A stretch of 59,580 bases of DNA. Origin: Halothiobacillus sp. Lineage in GTDB: Bacteria > Pseudomonadota > Gammaproteobacteria > JAAZVP01. Location of the stretch: the NCBI GenBank assembly GCA_018623495.1, contig JAAZVP010000010.1:1-59580 (forward strand). The letters run 5' to 3'. Below are positions 24,258-34,565 of the stretch, piece after piece. The stretch's first letter is position 1. Every line of letters starts with the position of its first letter. The position numbers and the translations under genes were made by a program. The notes below the pieces were generated by a model that worked only from the letters and a program-made list of their open reading frames with translations, ran no database searches and had not been told where the DNA came from.

Positions 24258-24364
24258 TTCGGGTACCCGGGGACCACCCGGCCGGGATCACGGGCGAGGG
24301 CCCGCGGACGGCGGCGGGTTTCATCCGTCCTGCCGGGGCTATAGAATTGCCCACCTCATTGAAT

Positions 24365-24394
24365 CGGGCCGCCGGGAGGCGGTCCGGGTTTTTT
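24365..24394 (+). terminator. Terminator-like hairpin in the iscR-ndk gap
   Basis: Stem CGGGCCGCC / GGCGGTCCG (one G-T pair) with loop GGGA, then GG and six T. It ends 23 bases before the ndk start. It may terminate iscR transcription. A TAGAAT box at 24342-24347, a possible ndk -10, lies upstream of it, so it could instead act as an attenuator in the ndk leader. Confidence 0.55.
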
Positions 24395-24417
24395 CAGCGA
24401 TCTGGAGACTGACAACC

Positions 24418-24846
24418 ATGGCCGTGGAACGCACCCTGTCCATCATCAAGCCCGATGCCGTCGCCAAGAACGTGATCGGCGAGATCTATTCCCGCTTCGA
24501 GAAGGCGGGCCTGGAGATCGTCGCCGCGCGCATGACCCACCTGACCCGCGAGCAGGCCGAGGGCTTCTACGCCGTGCACAAGGAGCGCCCCTTCTTCAAC
24601 GCGCTGGTGGACTTCATGATCTCCGGCCCGGTGATGGTCCAGGTCCTCGAAGGCGACAACGCCATCGCCAAGAACCGCGAGCTGATGGGCGCCACCAACC
24701 CCGAAGAAGCCGAGAAGGGCACCATCCGCGGCGATTTCGCCGAGACCATCGACGCCAACGCGGTACACGGCTCCGACAGCCCCGAGACCGCGGCGACCGA
24801 GGTGGCCTTCTTCTTCAAGCCCGACGAGATCTTCTCGCGCAGCTGA
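24418..24846 (+). CDS. ndk: Nucleoside diphosphate kinase
   Basis: Balances NTP and dNTP pools by phosphate transfer through a histidine. 142 residues. Motifs: [15 protein letters not shown], the [16 protein letters not shown] segment and the active-site region [12 protein letters not shown] with the phosphorylated His. rlmN starts 6 bases downstream. In E. coli and relatives ndk also precedes rlmN, so the right flank of the lost isc region is conventional. Confidence 0.98.
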   Translation: MAVERTLSIIKPDAVAKNVIGEIYSRFEKAGLEIVAARMTHLTREQAEGFYAVHKERPFFNALVDFMISGPVMVQVLEGDNAIAKNRELMGATNPEEAEKGTIRGDFAETIDANAVHGSDSPETAATEVAFFFKPDEIFSRS

Positions 24847-24852
24847 TTCGCC

Positions 24853-25944
24853 ATGTCCAAGGTCAACCTTCTCGGGCTGTCCCGGGAGTCCCTCGAGGCC
24901 TTCTTCGCCGAGCAGGGCGAGAAGGCCTTTCGTGCCACCCAGGTGATGAAGTGGATCCATCACCGGGGCGTCACCGATTTCGCCGCCATGACCGACCTCA
25001 GCAAGTCGCTGCGGGAACGGCTGGAGGCAGTGGCCGAGGTGCGCCTGCCCACGGTGGAATTCGACCAGGCGTCCGCCGACGGCACCCGCAAGTGGGTCTT
25101 CCGCCTGGACTCGGGCAACAGCGTCGAGACGGTCTACATCCCCGAGGAGAAGCGTGCCACGCTGTGCGTCTCCTCCCAGGTGGGCTGCTCGCTCACCTGC
25201 CGTTTCTGCTCCACGGCCCGCCAGGGCTTCAACCGCAACCTGCGGGCCGAGGAAATCGTCGCCCAGGTGTTTCTCGCCAACCGGCTCCTCGAGCACGAGG
25301 TGGTGCCCGGGCGCAAGATCACCAACGTGGTGTTCATGGGCATGGGCGAGCCCCTGCTCAACTTCGACGCGGTGGTCGAGGCCGCCCGCGTGCTGGTGGA
25401 CGATCTCGCCTACGGGCTCTCCAAGCGCCGCGTGACCATCTCCACTGCCGGGGTGGTGCCGGCCATCGACCGGTTGGCCGAGGCCGTCGACGTGAGCCTC
25501 GCGGTCTCGCTGCACGCCCCCAACAACGCCGTTCGCGACGAGCTGGTGCCGCTCAACCGCAAGTACCCGCTCGAGGTGCTGATGCCGGCACTGGACCGCT
25601 TCTCGCCGCGCTCGTCGATCGAGACCATCACCTACGAGTACGTCATGCTCGAGGGGGTCAACGACAGCGATGACCACGCCCGCGAGCTCGCCGACCTCTT
25701 GCGTGATCGGCCGGTAAAGGTCAACCTAATCCCCTTCAACCCGTTCCCGGGTTCCGGCTACGCCTGCTCCAGCAACAACCGGATGCACGCCTTCGGCCGG
25801 ATCCTGCTGGCCAACGGCCTGTGCACCACCATCCGCAAGACGCGTGGCGAGGACATCAGCGCGGCCTGCGGTCAGCTGGTGGGCGAGGTCGAGGACCGCA
25901 GTCGCCGGGAACAACGCCTGCAGCGGATGAATATCGGGGCCTGA
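24853..25944 (+). CDS. rlmN: Dual-specificity 23S rRNA/tRNA adenine-C2 methyltransferase RlmN
   Basis: Radical SAM enzyme that methylates C2 of A2503 in 23S rRNA and A37 of some tRNAs. 363 residues. Radical SAM cysteines are in CSLTCRFCSTARQG (CxxxCxxC). Other motifs: ATQVMKWIHHRG, TLCVSSQVG, VVFMGMGEPLLN, VSLHAPNN and IPFNPFPGS. A late cysteine in EDISAACGQL supplies the methyl-carrying residue expected near the C-terminus. The stop overlaps the pilF start (ATGA). Confidence 0.97.
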   Translation: MSKVNLLGLSRESLEAFFAEQGEKAFRATQVMKWIHHRGVTDFAAMTDLSKSLRERLEAVAEVRLPTVEFDQASADGTRKWVFRLDSGNSVETVYIPEEKRATLCVSSQVGCSLTCRFCSTARQGFNRNLRAEEIVAQVFLANRLLEHEVVPGRKITNVVFMGMGEPLLNFDAVVEAARVLVDDLAYGLSKRRVTISTAGVVPAIDRLAEAVDVSLAVSLHAPNNAVRDELVPLNRKYPLEVLMPALDRFSPRSSIETITYEYVMLEGVNDSDDHARELADLLRDRPVKVNLIPFNPFPGSGYACSSNNRMHAFGRILLANGLCTTIRKTRGEDISAACGQLVGEVEDRSRREQRLQRMNIGA

Positions 25945-26708
25945 TGATGCGCATAGCGGTTCTGGCGGTGGTGGTGCTCTGGCTCGCGGGATGCGCGAGT
26001 ACCCCGGTGCCGGAGTCGGGGCGCAACACCGAGGCCGCCATGCTCAACGTCCAGCTGGGCACCGGCTACATGCAGCGGGGCGACCTGGAAGTGGCCAAGC
26101 GCAAGCTCGAGCGGGCCCTCGGCCAGGACCCCCGGCTGGCCGCGGCCCACCATGCCTATGCCCTGCTGCTGGAACGCCTGGGCGAGCCGGGCAAGGCGGG
26201 CGAGGCCTTTCGCCGGGCGCTGGAACTCGACCCCGACGCCCCCAAGTTGCACAACAACTACGGTGGTTTCCTCTGCCGCCAGGGCAAGCGGGATGCCGCC
26301 GAAAAGCAGTTTCTCGCCGCGGCCGGGAACCCGCTCTACAAGACCCCGCAGAACGCCCTGGTCAACGCCGGGATCTGCGTGCTGGAGGACGGACGCAAGG
26401 CCGACGCGCGCGAATACTTCGAGCGTGCGCTCGAGGCCGACCCGCGCCATCCGGGCGCGCTCTTCCGGCTGGCCCGGCTGACCGCCGAGGCCGGCGAGCA
26501 CGAGCGTACGCGGGCGCTCTTGAGACGCTTCCACGAGGTGCGGGGGCATACCCCCGAGAGCCTCGCGATGGCGATCCGCGCCGAGCGCGCCATGGGCAAC
26601 ACGTCCGCCGTCGAGAGCCTCATCCTCCTCCTGCGGGGCAAATTCCCGGGTTCCCCGCAGGCCGAGCAATTCAAGGAGACCGCCGGAGCGGTCCGAGACG
26701 AGCCATGA
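25944..26708 (+). CDS. pilF: Type IV pilus biogenesis lipoprotein PilF (TPR)
   Basis: TPR lipoprotein of the pilotin type that helps the outer-membrane secretin PilQ assemble. 254 residues from ATG 25944 (MMRIAVLAVVVLWLAGCAS), with lipobox LAGC and the lipidated Cys at residue 17. TPR units follow, for example GYMQRGDLEVAKRKLERAL, AEAFRRALELDPDAPKLHNN and the C-terminal RALLRRFHEVRG region. Location between rlmN and rodZ is the standard one. It implies type IV pili together with pilBCD at the right edge. Confidence 0.9.
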   Translation: MMRIAVLAVVVLWLAGCASTPVPESGRNTEAAMLNVQLGTGYMQRGDLEVAKRKLERALGQDPRLAAAHHAYALLLERLGEPGKAGEAFRRALELDPDAPKLHNNYGGFLCRQGKRDAAEKQFLAAAGNPLYKTPQNALVNAGICVLEDGRKADAREYFERALEADPRHPGALFRLARLTAEAGEHERTRALLRRFHEVRGHTPESLAMAIRAERAMGNTSAVESLILLLRGKFPGSPQAEQFKETAGAVRDEP

Positions 26709-27889
26709 GCAGCGACGAGCGCAAGCCGGAGGAAACCCGCGCCGCCAGCGCCGAGGCGGCGGGGGACGTGCTCCGGGCCGCCCACGAGCAGGGGCACTAC
26801 AGCCAGCTCGGCGACACCGCCGCCGAGGCCGAGGAGCCGGCCCTGTCCACCGCCGGCCTGCTGACCGACATCGACGCCGACGACGACGAGGAACACGCCC
26901 CGGTGGCGCCGTCCTCGGGCCCGGGTCGGATGCTGCGGGCCGCCCGCGAGCGTCACGGCCTCAGCCAGGCGGCGCTGGCCCAGTATCTCAATCTCAACGT
27001 CGAGCGGGTGCGGGCGCTGGAGGAAGAGGATTTCGACCAGCTGCCCGGGGCCACCTACGTGCGCGGCTACCTGCGCGCCTGGGCACGCCAGCTGGGCGAG
27101 GACGAACGGCCGTTGCTGGCGGCCTACAACCAGATGGCGGGCGTCGAGGCGCCCGCGCGGCATCGCCCGGTGGGCTCGGGCAGCGTGTCCGGGTCGGGCA
27201 CCACGCGCCGGCGCAAGGGGCCGGCCGTCGCCCTCGGCCTGGTCGTGGTCCTGGCCGGGGCAGGCGGCTGGTATGCCTGGCAGCAACTGGCCGGCGAGTC
27301 GCCCTCGGCGCCGCCGGAATCGGCTTCGGCGGTTGGCCAGGCAGACGAGCAGGGCCCGGGTGACGGCTCGGCGGGCGCCCCCGAGTCCGCGGCGGCCACC
27401 GAGCCCGGCGCCGCCGCCCGGCCCACCCCGGCCGCCCCCGAGCGGGAAGCGCCGGTGGTCGAGGAGCCCGAGGCGCTGGCCGAGGTGGGACAGCCGGAGA
27501 CCACCGAGACGGCGCCGGGCACGGCCGGGGAAGGGCCGCAGGCGTCATCCACCGCGGCCGCGCCGCCGGCCGAGACCCCCGGCAACGGGGCGGCGCCGGC
27601 GGCCGAGCCGACCCCGGAGGCGGCACCCCCGGGGCCCAGCCGGCTGAGCGTGGCCGCCACCGGGGCCGACTCCTGGGTGGAGATCGAGGACGCCGAGGGT
27701 GAGCGGCTGATGTTCGACATTCTCAAGGCCGGCGAGGAGCGTGCGCTCGAGGGCGTGCCACCCTTCGAGGTCTTTCTCGGCAACGCGCCGGCGGTCGTCA
27801 TCGAGCACGAGGGCGAACCCTTCGACCACGGCGCGTTCACCAAGGAAAATCGCACCGCGCGTTTCACCGTGGGCGACGACGAGGGCTGA
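26705..27889 (+). CDS. rodZ: Cytoskeleton protein RodZ
   Basis: Membrane protein linking MreB filaments to the wall machinery for rod shape. 394 residues, overlapping pilF by four bases. An acidic N-terminal extension of about 75 residues precedes the helix-turn-helix (GRMLRAARERHGLSQAALA, VERVRALEEEDFDQLP). One helix (AVALGLVVVLAGAGGWYAW) lies near residue 180. A long Ala/Pro/Glu-rich periplasmic linker follows, then the C-terminal DUF4115 domain (TGADSWVEIEDAEGERLMF). The N-terminal extension is longer than in E. coli. Confidence 0.92.
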   Translation: MSSDERKPEETRAASAEAAGDVLRAAHEQGHYSQLGDTAAEAEEPALSTAGLLTDIDADDDEEHAPVAPSSGPGRMLRAARERHGLSQAALAQYLNLNVERVRALEEEDFDQLPGATYVRGYLRAWARQLGEDERPLLAAYNQMAGVEAPARHRPVGSGSVSGSGTTRRRKGPAVALGLVVVLAGAGGWYAWQQLAGESPSAPPESASAVGQADEQGPGDGSAGAPESAAATEPGAAARPTPAAPEREAPVVEEPEALAEVGQPETTETAPGTAGEGPQASSTAAAPPAETPGNGAAPAAEPTPEAAPPGPSRLSVAATGADSWVEIEDAEGERLMFDILKAGEERALEGVPPFEVFLGNAPAVVIEHEGEPFDHGAFTKENRTARFTVGDDEG

Positions 27890-27895
27890 TCCCCG

Positions 27896-28990
27896 ATGCA
27901 GTACCTGCACACCATTCGCCGGCGCAAGTCGCGGCGCATCCAGCTGGGTGACGTCCCCGTGGGTGGGGGAGCGCCCATCGCCGTCCAGAGCATGACCAAC
28001 ACCGACACCCTGGACGTCGAGGCCACCGTGGGCCAGGTGCGGGCACTGGCCGATGCCGGTGCCGACATCGTGCGCGTCTCGGTGCCCACGCTGGACGCCG
28101 CCGAGGCCTTCGGCCGCATCCGCGCGGCGGTGGACGTGCCGCTGGTGGCCGACATCCACTTCGATCACCGCATCGCCCTGCGGGTGGCCGAGCTGGGCGT
28201 GGACTGCCTGCGGATCAACCCCGGCAACATCGGCCGGGAGGACCGTGTGCGCGCGGTGGTCGACAGCGCCCGGGACCGGGGCATCCCCATCCGGATCGGC
28301 GTCAATGCCGGTTCGCTGGAGAAGGACCTGCAGAAGAAGTACGGCGAGCCCACGCCCGCGGCGCTGGTGGAGTCCGCCCTGCGCCACATCGACATCCTCG
28401 ACCGCCTGGACTACCCCGACTTCAAGGTCAGCCTGAAGGCCTCGGACGTATTCATGACCGTGGACGCCTACCGCGAACTGGCCGGGCAGATCGAGCAGCC
28501 CCTGCACCTGGGGATCACCGAGGCCGGCGGGATGCGCAGCGGCTCGGTGAAGTCGGCCATCGGCCTGGGCATGCTGCTGGCCGAGGGCATCGGCGACACG
28601 CTGCGGGTATCGCTGGCCGCCGACCCGGTGGAGGAGGTCAAGGTGGGTTTCGATATCCTCAAGAGCTTGGGCATCCGCTCGCGCGGCATCAACCTGATCG
28701 CCTGCCCCTCCTGCTCGCGCCAGGAGTTCGACGTGATCAAGACCGTCAACGAGCTCGAGGCGCGCCTGGACGACATCAACACCAACATGGACGTGGCCGT
28801 GATCGGCTGCGTCGTCAACGGGCCCGGCGAGGCCCGCGAGGCGCGGGTGGGCCTGACCGGCGGGACGCCCAACCTGCTCTACGTCGACGGTCGCCCGGAC
28901 CACAAGGTGGGCAACGAGACCCTGGTCGACGAGCTCGAACGCGCGATCCGCGACAAGGCCCGCGAGATCGAGGCCGCGGGCCGGTCCTGA
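27896..28990 (+). CDS. ispG: 4-hydroxy-3-methylbut-2-enyl diphosphate synthase (flavodoxin) IspG
   Basis: [4Fe-4S] enzyme of the MEP isoprenoid pathway that converts MEcPP to HMBPP. 364 residues. Motifs: [42 protein letters not shown] and [18 protein letters not shown]. Cluster cysteines are in [11 protein letters not shown] and [13 protein letters not shown]. Its need for an Fe-S cluster matters because the isc assembly genes are missing from their usual place upstream. Confidence 0.97.
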   Translation: MQYLHTIRRRKSRRIQLGDVPVGGGAPIAVQSMTNTDTLDVEATVGQVRALADAGADIVRVSVPTLDAAEAFGRIRAAVDVPLVADIHFDHRIALRVAELGVDCLRINPGNIGREDRVRAVVDSARDRGIPIRIGVNAGSLEKDLQKKYGEPTPAALVESALRHIDILDRLDYPDFKVSLKASDVFMTVDAYRELAGQIEQPLHLGITEAGGMRSGSVKSAIGLGMLLAEGIGDTLRVSLAADPVEEVKVGFDILKSLGIRSRGINLIACPSCSRQEFDVIKTVNELEARLDDINTNMDVAVIGCVVNGPGEAREARVGLTGGTPNLLYVDGRPDHKVGNETLVDELERAIRDKAREIEAAGRS

Positions 28991-29030
28991 GCCCGGCCGC
29001 AACCCATTCCCAGCGACGCAAAGGGAGCCG

Positions 29031-30317
29031 ATGGCAAAGACCGTGCAAAGCATCCGCGGGATGCACGACATCCTGCCCCCCGAGACCGCCGCCTGGCAGT
29101 TCGTGGAGGGCCGCCTGCGCGAGCTCATGGAGGCCTACGCCTACCACGAGATCCGCATGCCCCTGGTGGAGCAGACCGGCCTGTTCGCCCGCTCCATCGG
29201 CGAGGTGACCGACATCGTGGAAAAGGAGATGTACACCTTCGAGGACCGCAACGGCGACAGCCTCAGCCTGCGGCCCGAGGGGACCGCCTCCTGCGTGCGT
29301 GCCGGCGTCGAGCACGGCATCCTGCACAACCAGCAGCAGCGGCTCTGGTACATGGGCCCCATGTTCCGCCACGAGCGCCCGCAGAAGGGTCGCTACCGGC
29401 AGTTCCACCAGATCGGCGTGGAGGCCTTCGGCATGACCGGGCCGGACGTGGACGCCGAGATCATCCTCATGGCCGCGCGCCTCTGGCAGCGCCTGGGGCT
29501 GGCCGACGAGGTCCGCCTGGAGATCAACACCCTGGGGAGCGCCGAGGCCCGGGCCGTGTACCGCCGCCACCTGGTGGACTACTTTGCCTACCACGAGTCG
29601 CAGCTGGACGACGAGAGTCGCGAGCGCCTGCACCGCAACCCCATGCGGATCCTCGACAGCAAGAACCCCGACATGCAGGACCTGGTCGAGGGGGCGCCGC
29701 GGCTGGCCGACCACCTCGACACCGAGTCACGCGAGCACTTCGACGGCCTGCTCGCGCTGCTCGACGCCCTGGGCGTGGACTACCGCGTGAACCACCGCCT
29801 GGTGCGCGGGCTGGACTACTACAACCGCACCGTCTTCGAGTGGGTCACGGACCACCTCGGGGCCCAGGGCACGGTCTGCGCCGGCGGCCGCTACGACGGC
29901 CTGGTCCGGCAGCTCGGCGGCCGGGCCACGCCGGCCGCGGGATTCGCCATCGGCCTCGAGCGACTGATCAGCCTGGTGGCCGAGCATGGCTTCGACACCC
30001 CCGCCGGCGAACCTCACTGCTACCTCGGGCTGCTCGGCGAGGAGGCGGTGGCCAGCGGCCACCGCCTGGCCGAGGGCCTGCGCGACGCGCTGCCCGGCCT
30101 GCGCCTGCAGGTGAACTGCGGCGGAGGCGGCATGAAGGCGCAGATGAAGCGCGCCGACAAGAGCGGCGCCGAGTTCGCCCTGATCCTCGGCGCCGACGAG
30201 GTCCGCGAGGGGCGCGTCACCCTCAAGCCGCTGCGGGGCGGCGAACAAGTCAACCTGGCGCGGGACGCCGTGGCGAATGAACTGGCGACCCGCCTGCAGC
30301 TGGAGAGCAAGGCATGA
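29031..30317 (+). CDS. hisS: Histidine--tRNA ligase
   Basis: Class II synthetase for tRNA-His. 428 residues with catalytic core and C-terminal anticodon-binding domain. Motifs: [27 protein letters not shown], motif 2 [16 protein letters not shown], the histidine loop [16 protein letters not shown] and [15 protein letters not shown] with motif 3 near AIGLERLI. It differs clearly from hisZ. The stop overlaps yfgM by four bases. Confidence 0.98.
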   Translation: MAKTVQSIRGMHDILPPETAAWQFVEGRLRELMEAYAYHEIRMPLVEQTGLFARSIGEVTDIVEKEMYTFEDRNGDSLSLRPEGTASCVRAGVEHGILHNQQQRLWYMGPMFRHERPQKGRYRQFHQIGVEAFGMTGPDVDAEIILMAARLWQRLGLADEVRLEINTLGSAEARAVYRRHLVDYFAYHESQLDDESRERLHRNPMRILDSKNPDMQDLVEGAPRLADHLDTESREHFDGLLALLDALGVDYRVNHRLVRGLDYYNRTVFEWVTDHLGAQGTVCAGGRYDGLVRQLGGRATPAAGFAIGLERLISLVAEHGFDTPAGEPHCYLGLLGEEAVASGHRLAEGLRDALPGLRLQVNCGGGGMKAQMKRADKSGAEFALILGADEVREGRVTLKPLRGGEQVNLARDAVANELATRLQLESKA

Positions 30318-30967
30318 ATACCATGACCGAAGAGGAAAAGGTCGAGGCGATCAAGCGCTGGTGGCAGGAGAACGGCAAGTCCGTGCTCGCCGGCCTGGTG
30401 GTCGCCGTGGTCGCCGTGAGCGGCTGGAAGTACTGGCAGACCAGCCAGGAGAACCGGGCCATGCAGGCCTCGGTGGTCTACGCCCAGATGCTCGACCGCC
30501 TGGACGCGCCCGCCGAGGCCCGCGGCCTGGCCGAGCAGCTCCAGGCCGACTACGCCGGCACCCCCTATGCCGATCTCGGGCGCCTGGCGCTGGCCCGGAT
30601 GGCCGTCGACGGGGGCGAATTCGAGGCCGCCGAGGCCCGGCTGTCGGCGGTGGCCGAGGGCGCCGACCTCGAGGCCATCCGAGAGCTGGCTCACCTGCGC
30701 CGGGCCCGGCTGCTGCTGCAGATGGAGCGCCCCGAGGCCGCGCTGACCGCGCTCGACCGCGTCGACGACGAGGCCTTCGGTGCTGCCGCCGCCGAACTGC
30801 GTGGCGACATCGAGCTGGCCCGCGGTAACCGGGTCGCCGCCCGCGATGCCTACGACATGGCGCTGGCCGCTAGCCTCGCGGAAGGGCGCGACACCCGTTG
30901 GTTGCGCCTCAAGCGCGACGACCTGGCCGACGCCGGGGCCGGCAAGGAGGCCTCCGCCGATGGTTGA
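30314..30967 (+). CDS. yfgM: YfgM-family ancillary SecYEG translocon protein
   Basis: Single-pass membrane protein with a periplasmic TPR-like domain; in E. coli YfgM works with PpiD at the Sec translocon. 217 residues. The N-terminus [20 protein letters not shown] precedes the helix [17 protein letters not shown] (about residues 25-41). Helical repeats follow. An ATG nine bases later (MTEEEK) is a plausible alternative start. Position between hisS and bamB is conserved. Confidence 0.92.
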   Translation: MNTMTEEEKVEAIKRWWQENGKSVLAGLVVAVVAVSGWKYWQTSQENRAMQASVVYAQMLDRLDAPAEARGLAEQLQADYAGTPYADLGRLALARMAVDGGEFEAAEARLSAVAEGADLEAIRELAHLRRARLLLQMERPEAALTALDRVDDEAFGAAAAELRGDIELARGNRVAARDAYDMALAASLAEGRDTRWLRLKRDDLADAGAGKEASADG

Positions 30968-32123
30968 CCGGATCCTCGAGCGCTGGCTGTTGGCGCTGCT
31001 CGGCCTGTTCGCCCTGGCCGGCTGCAGCGGGGTCGAGGACACCACCGAGCCGCCCACGCCGCTGGAGAAACTGGAGACCGTCCAGGTCGAACCCGAGGTG
31101 CTCTGGCGGCGCTCGGTGGGCTCGGGCGCGCCGGGGCGCCTGCTGCGACTCGAGCCGTTCGTCGCCGGCGAGCGGGTCTTCGCCGCGGGTCGCGACGGCC
31201 GGGTGACCGCCTTTGCCGTCGCCAGCGGCAAGCGGCTCTGGGAACGGGACCTGGAGATGCCCGTCACCGCCGGGGTCGGCGGCGGGGCCGGGCTGGTGCT
31301 GGTGGCCGGCGGCGAGCGAGAGCTGGTGGCGCTGGATGCCGGGACCGGCGAGACGCGCTGGCGCCACCGGCTCACCAGCCCGGCCTATGCCCCGGCCACC
31401 GCCGATCGCGGGCGGGTGGCGGTGCGCACCCAGGACGGGCGCATCAACGTGCTCGACGCCGCCGACGGCAGCGAGATCTGGGCCGACTCGCGCAAGGTCC
31501 CGTCGCTCTCCCTGCAGGGCAGCGCCACGCCAAGGATCCTTGCCGAGGGCCTGCTCGTCGGGTTCGACAACGGCAAGCTGGCGCTGTTCGACCTGGAGGA
31601 CGGGCGCCTGAAGTGGGAGGTCAACGTCGCCCAGCCCAGTGGACGTTCCGCGCTGGAGCGGATGGTGGACGTGGACGGCGAGCCCTGGGTGGGCGACGGC
31701 GTGATCTACGCGCTGGCCTACCAGGGCCGCCTGGTGGCCGTGGACGCCGCCCGCGGCCAGCTGCTGTGGGCCCGCGAACTGTCCGGCTACCACGGCCTGG
31801 TCGGGGATGCCCGCCGCATCTACGTCATTGACGCCGACGGCCTCGTCTGGACCATCGACAAGTCCAACGGCGCGGCCATCTGGCGCCAGAACGGCCTGCG
31901 CGGGCGCCAGCCCTCCGCCCCGGCCTTCCACGACGGCCACCTGGTGGTGGGCGACCTGGAGGGCTATGTCCACTGGATCGACCCGGTCAGTGGCCAGCTG
32001 GTGGGGCGCCACCGCGTCGGTTCCGAGGCGGTGGGCGGCCGCCCGGTGGCGGCCGGCGGTCGCCTGTTCGTGCTGGACGACGGCGGCCGCCTGACGGCCC
32101 TGGCCGCCGATAGCGGCGGGTGA
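30960..32123 (+). CDS. bamB: Outer membrane assembly lipoprotein BamB
   Basis: Eight-bladed propeller lipoprotein of the BAM complex that inserts beta-barrel proteins. 387 residues from ATG 30960, overlapping yfgM by eight bases. The signal [20 protein letters not shown] ends in lipobox LAGC. PQQ-like blades recur, for example [42 protein letters not shown] and [14 protein letters not shown] conserved loop [18 protein letters not shown] is present. Confidence 0.95.
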   Translation: MVDRILERWLLALLGLFALAGCSGVEDTTEPPTPLEKLETVQVEPEVLWRRSVGSGAPGRLLRLEPFVAGERVFAAGRDGRVTAFAVASGKRLWERDLEMPVTAGVGGGAGLVLVAGGERELVALDAGTGETRWRHRLTSPAYAPATADRGRVAVRTQDGRINVLDAADGSEIWADSRKVPSLSLQGSATPRILAEGLLVGFDNGKLALFDLEDGRLKWEVNVAQPSGRSALERMVDVDGEPWVGDGVIYALAYQGRLVAVDAARGQLLWARELSGYHGLVGDARRIYVIDADGLVWTIDKSNGAAIWRQNGLRGRQPSAPAFHDGHLVVGDLEGYVHWIDPVSGQLVGRHRVGSEAVGGRPVAAGGRLFVLDDGGRLTALAADSGG

Positions 32124-32125
32124 CC

Positions 32126-33463
32126 ATGAGCGTCAAGCCCGTCGTCGCCCTGGTGGGCCGGCCCAACGTGGGCAAGTCCACCCTGTTCAACCGGCTCACG
32201 CGCACCCGCGACGCGCTGGTCGCCGACCTGCCCGGCGTCACCCGCGACCGGCAGTACGGCACCGCCGAGATCGACGGCCGGGCGTTCATCGTGGTCGACA
32301 CCGGTGGGCTGAGCGGCGACGAGGCCGGCCTGGACAGCCTGATGGCCGAGCAGACCCGCCAGGCCGTGGAGGAGGCCGACGTGGTGCTGTTCATGGTCGA
32401 CGGCCGCGACGGCGTGCTGCCCGCCGACGAGCAGATCGCCGGGCAGCTTCGGCGCCTGGGCAAGCCCGTGCGGCTGGTGGTCAACAAGATCGACGGTCTC
32501 GACCCCGATGCCGTGATCGCCGACTTCTACGGCCTGGGCCTGGGCGAGCCCGCACCCATCGCTGCCGCCCAGGGGCGGGGCGTGGCCGCGCTCCTGGACG
32601 GGCTCGAGGGGGTCCTGCCGAGTGCGGCGGGGCAGGGACCCGAGGACGAGATGGCCCTCGGCACGCGGGTGGCCGTGGTCGGCCGGCCCAACGTGGGCAA
32701 GTCCACGCTGGTGAACCGGCTGCTGGGCGAGGAGCGCATGGTCGCCTTCGACGAGGCCGGCACCACCCGGGACGCCGTGGAGATCCCCTTCGAGCGGGAC
32801 GGCCGCCCCTACACCCTGGTGGACACCGCCGGGGTGCGCCGCCGGGCCCGGGTGCGCCAGGGCGTGGAAAAGTTCTCGGTGGTCAAGACGCTGCAGGCCA
32901 TCGAACGGGCCCACGTGGTGGTGATGGTGATCGATGCCCGCGAAGGCGTCACCGAGCAGGACCTGCACCTGCTGGGCCACGTGATCGAGTCCGGCCGGGC
33001 GCTGGTGGTCGCGGTCAACAAGTGGGACCACATGGACGCCGACCAGCGCGATGCCACCCGCCGGGGCCTGGACCGTCGCATGGCCTTCGCCCGCTTTGCC
33101 GAGACCCACTTCATTTCCGCCCTGCACGGCACCGGCGTGGGGCTCCTGATGGAGGCCGTGGACCGGGCCCACGCGGCGGCCACCCGCAAGATCTCCACCG
33201 GCGTGCTCACCCGGGCACTGGTGGAGGCGGTAGAGGCCCACCAGCCGCCGCTGGTTCGCGGCCGGCGGATCAAGTTGCGCTACGCCCACCAGGGAGGCTC
33301 CAATCCGCCACGGATCGTGGTCCACGGCAAGCAGACCGGGCGCCTGCCCGGCGCCTACCGGCGCTACCTGGAAAACCACTTCCGCCGGACCTTCGACCTC
33401 CAGGGCACGCCCGTGCGGCTGGAATTCCGCACCGACGAGAACCCCTACGCGGGAAAGCGATAG
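32126..33463 (+). CDS. der: Ribosome biogenesis GTPase Der (EngA)
   Basis: Tandem-GTPase factor for 50S subunit maturation. 445 residues. The first G domain has [20 protein letters not shown] near residues 10-29 and [11 protein letters not shown]; the second has [19 protein letters not shown] near residue 188, [11 protein letters not shown] and NKWDHMD. The C-terminal KH-like domain has [16 protein letters not shown]. The ATG at 32126 is chosen over a GTG six bases upstream. A REP cluster follows and this plus-strand series ends here. Confidence 0.97.
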   Translation: MSVKPVVALVGRPNVGKSTLFNRLTRTRDALVADLPGVTRDRQYGTAEIDGRAFIVVDTGGLSGDEAGLDSLMAEQTRQAVEEADVVLFMVDGRDGVLPADEQIAGQLRRLGKPVRLVVNKIDGLDPDAVIADFYGLGLGEPAPIAAAQGRGVAALLDGLEGVLPSAAGQGPEDEMALGTRVAVVGRPNVGKSTLVNRLLGEERMVAFDEAGTTRDAVEIPFERDGRPYTLVDTAGVRRRARVRQGVEKFSVVKTLQAIERAHVVVMVIDAREGVTEQDLHLLGHVIESGRALVVAVNKWDHMDADQRDATRRGLDRRMAFARFAETHFISALHGTGVGLLMEAVDRAHAAATRKISTGVLTRALVEAVEAHQPPLVRGRRIKLRYAHQGGSNPPRIVVHGKQTGRLPGAYRRYLENHFRRTFDLQGTPVRLEFRTDENPYAGKR

Positions 33464-33489
33464 CCGGCTCGGCCCCCGGCCGGTTGGTC

Positions 33490-33752
33490 GTGGGAGCGGC
33501 GGCGTCGCCGCGAACTTCCCGAACGGCCCGGAGGCAACCCCCGTTCGCGACCGGGAGGTCGCTCCCACGGTGGATGGGGCTCCGGGAGGGCGGAGCGGCA
33601 CCCGGGCCGTGGGAGCGGCGTCCCCGCCGCGAATCTCCCCGGGTGGCCGGGGGCCCTCCCGTTCGCGACCGGGAGGTCGCTCCCACGGTAGCCGGGGTCC
33701 GGGAGGGCGGAACGCGGTACCCTGTCCGTGGGAGCGGCGTCCCCGCCGCGAA
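33490..33752. repeat. REP-like palindrome cluster (five alternating units)
   Basis: Five copies of a hairpin half-unit alternate in direction. gtgggagcggcgtccccgcc-type units are at 33490, 33609 and 33728; their partners, cgttcgcgaccgggaggtcg...cccac, are at 33542-33568 and about 33660-33686. Each unit can fold on itself. Links share ccgggagggcgg-like sequence. The cluster fills most of the 355 bases between der and the minus-strand cluster; nothing else is visible there. Confidence 0.85.
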
Positions 33753-33818
33753 TGTCCGTCCAGGCGTTCGCCCTGCGCAAAGGAACCGAAGTGGGGCAGC
33801 CGCAGCCGTGAAAGGTTC

Positions 33819-34565
33819 CTAGGCCCCGAGGGTGTCCATGAGGTCGATCATGAACTCGGTGTCTTCCTGCTCGATGGGTTCCCAGGCATCGAAGCCCAGG
33901 GTGTCGAGCACGCCGCGCCCCTTCTCGTCCTCGCTCATCTCCACCAGCCGTTGCTGGATCTCCTCGCGCCGCCCGGCCAGGCGGGGCCCCACCAACAGGC
34001 TGTGGTGGATGACGCTGATCTGGCTCTCGATCAGCGGCCGCAGCCTGGAGCGGACCATCCTGGAGAGGTCCTGGTAGGCCTCGGCGAGGAAGAATCCCAC
34101 GTCGGCCTGGCCGCGGAAGAGCTCCTTGGCCACCAGTACGTAGTTCTGTACCTGCTTGAGCTCGATGTTGTCCCGGGTGAGATCGGCGGGCTCGAGCATG
34201 ATCATGCCCATCAGGTGCACCTCGGGGTCCTCGGCGGAGACCACGGTGATGCCCGGGGACAGCTCTTCGACGTCGTTGATGTCGCTGTCTTCACTGACGG
34301 CGACGATGGCTTCGTCGGCCTTGCCACCGGGGCGTGCCACGGCGGAAAAGCCCTTCTCCCGGACCAGCATGGCGGCGTCGAAGGGATTGGCGTAGATCAG
34401 GTCGATCTCGTCGTTGGCGATCGCCTTGCGCTGCTCGTCGAACCCCGAGTACAGCTCCAGGTGGATGCCCGTGTCCAGGCGTCGCTGGAGACAGGTGTTG
34501 AAGATGTACCAGTCGGAGATGTGGTCCGGCGAGAAGTCCGGGCTCACCGTCATGGTCAGGGACAT
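33819..34565 (-). CDS. Cytoplasmic PhnD-like binding protein A (unknown function)
   Basis: 248 residues with the fold signs of phosphate/phosphonate solute-binding proteins (PhnD type II periplasmic-binding fold), especially DEIDLIYANPFDAAMLV and a PGITVVSAEDPEVHL lobe. It starts MSLTMTVSPDFSPDH and has no signal peptide or lipobox, so it should stay in the cytoplasm, and no ABC permease or ATPase is nearby. The C-terminal signature DEKGRGVLDTLGFDAW is shared with the protein at 35483. Ribosome site GGAGGA lies just before the start. It is the last gene of the cluster. Role as a sensor is inferred, not shown. Confidence 0.8.
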   Translation of the reverse strand: MSLTMTVSPDFSPDHISDWYIFNTCLQRRLDTGIHLELYSGFDEQRKAIANDEIDLIYANPFDAAMLVREKGFSAVARPGGKADEAIVAVSEDSDINDVEELSPGITVVSAEDPEVHLMGMIMLEPADLTRDNIELKQVQNYVLVAKELFRGQADVGFFLAEAYQDLSRMVRSRLRPLIESQISVIHHSLLVGPRLAGRREEIQQRLVEMSEDEKGRGVLDTLGFDAWEPIEQEDTEFMIDLMDTLGA

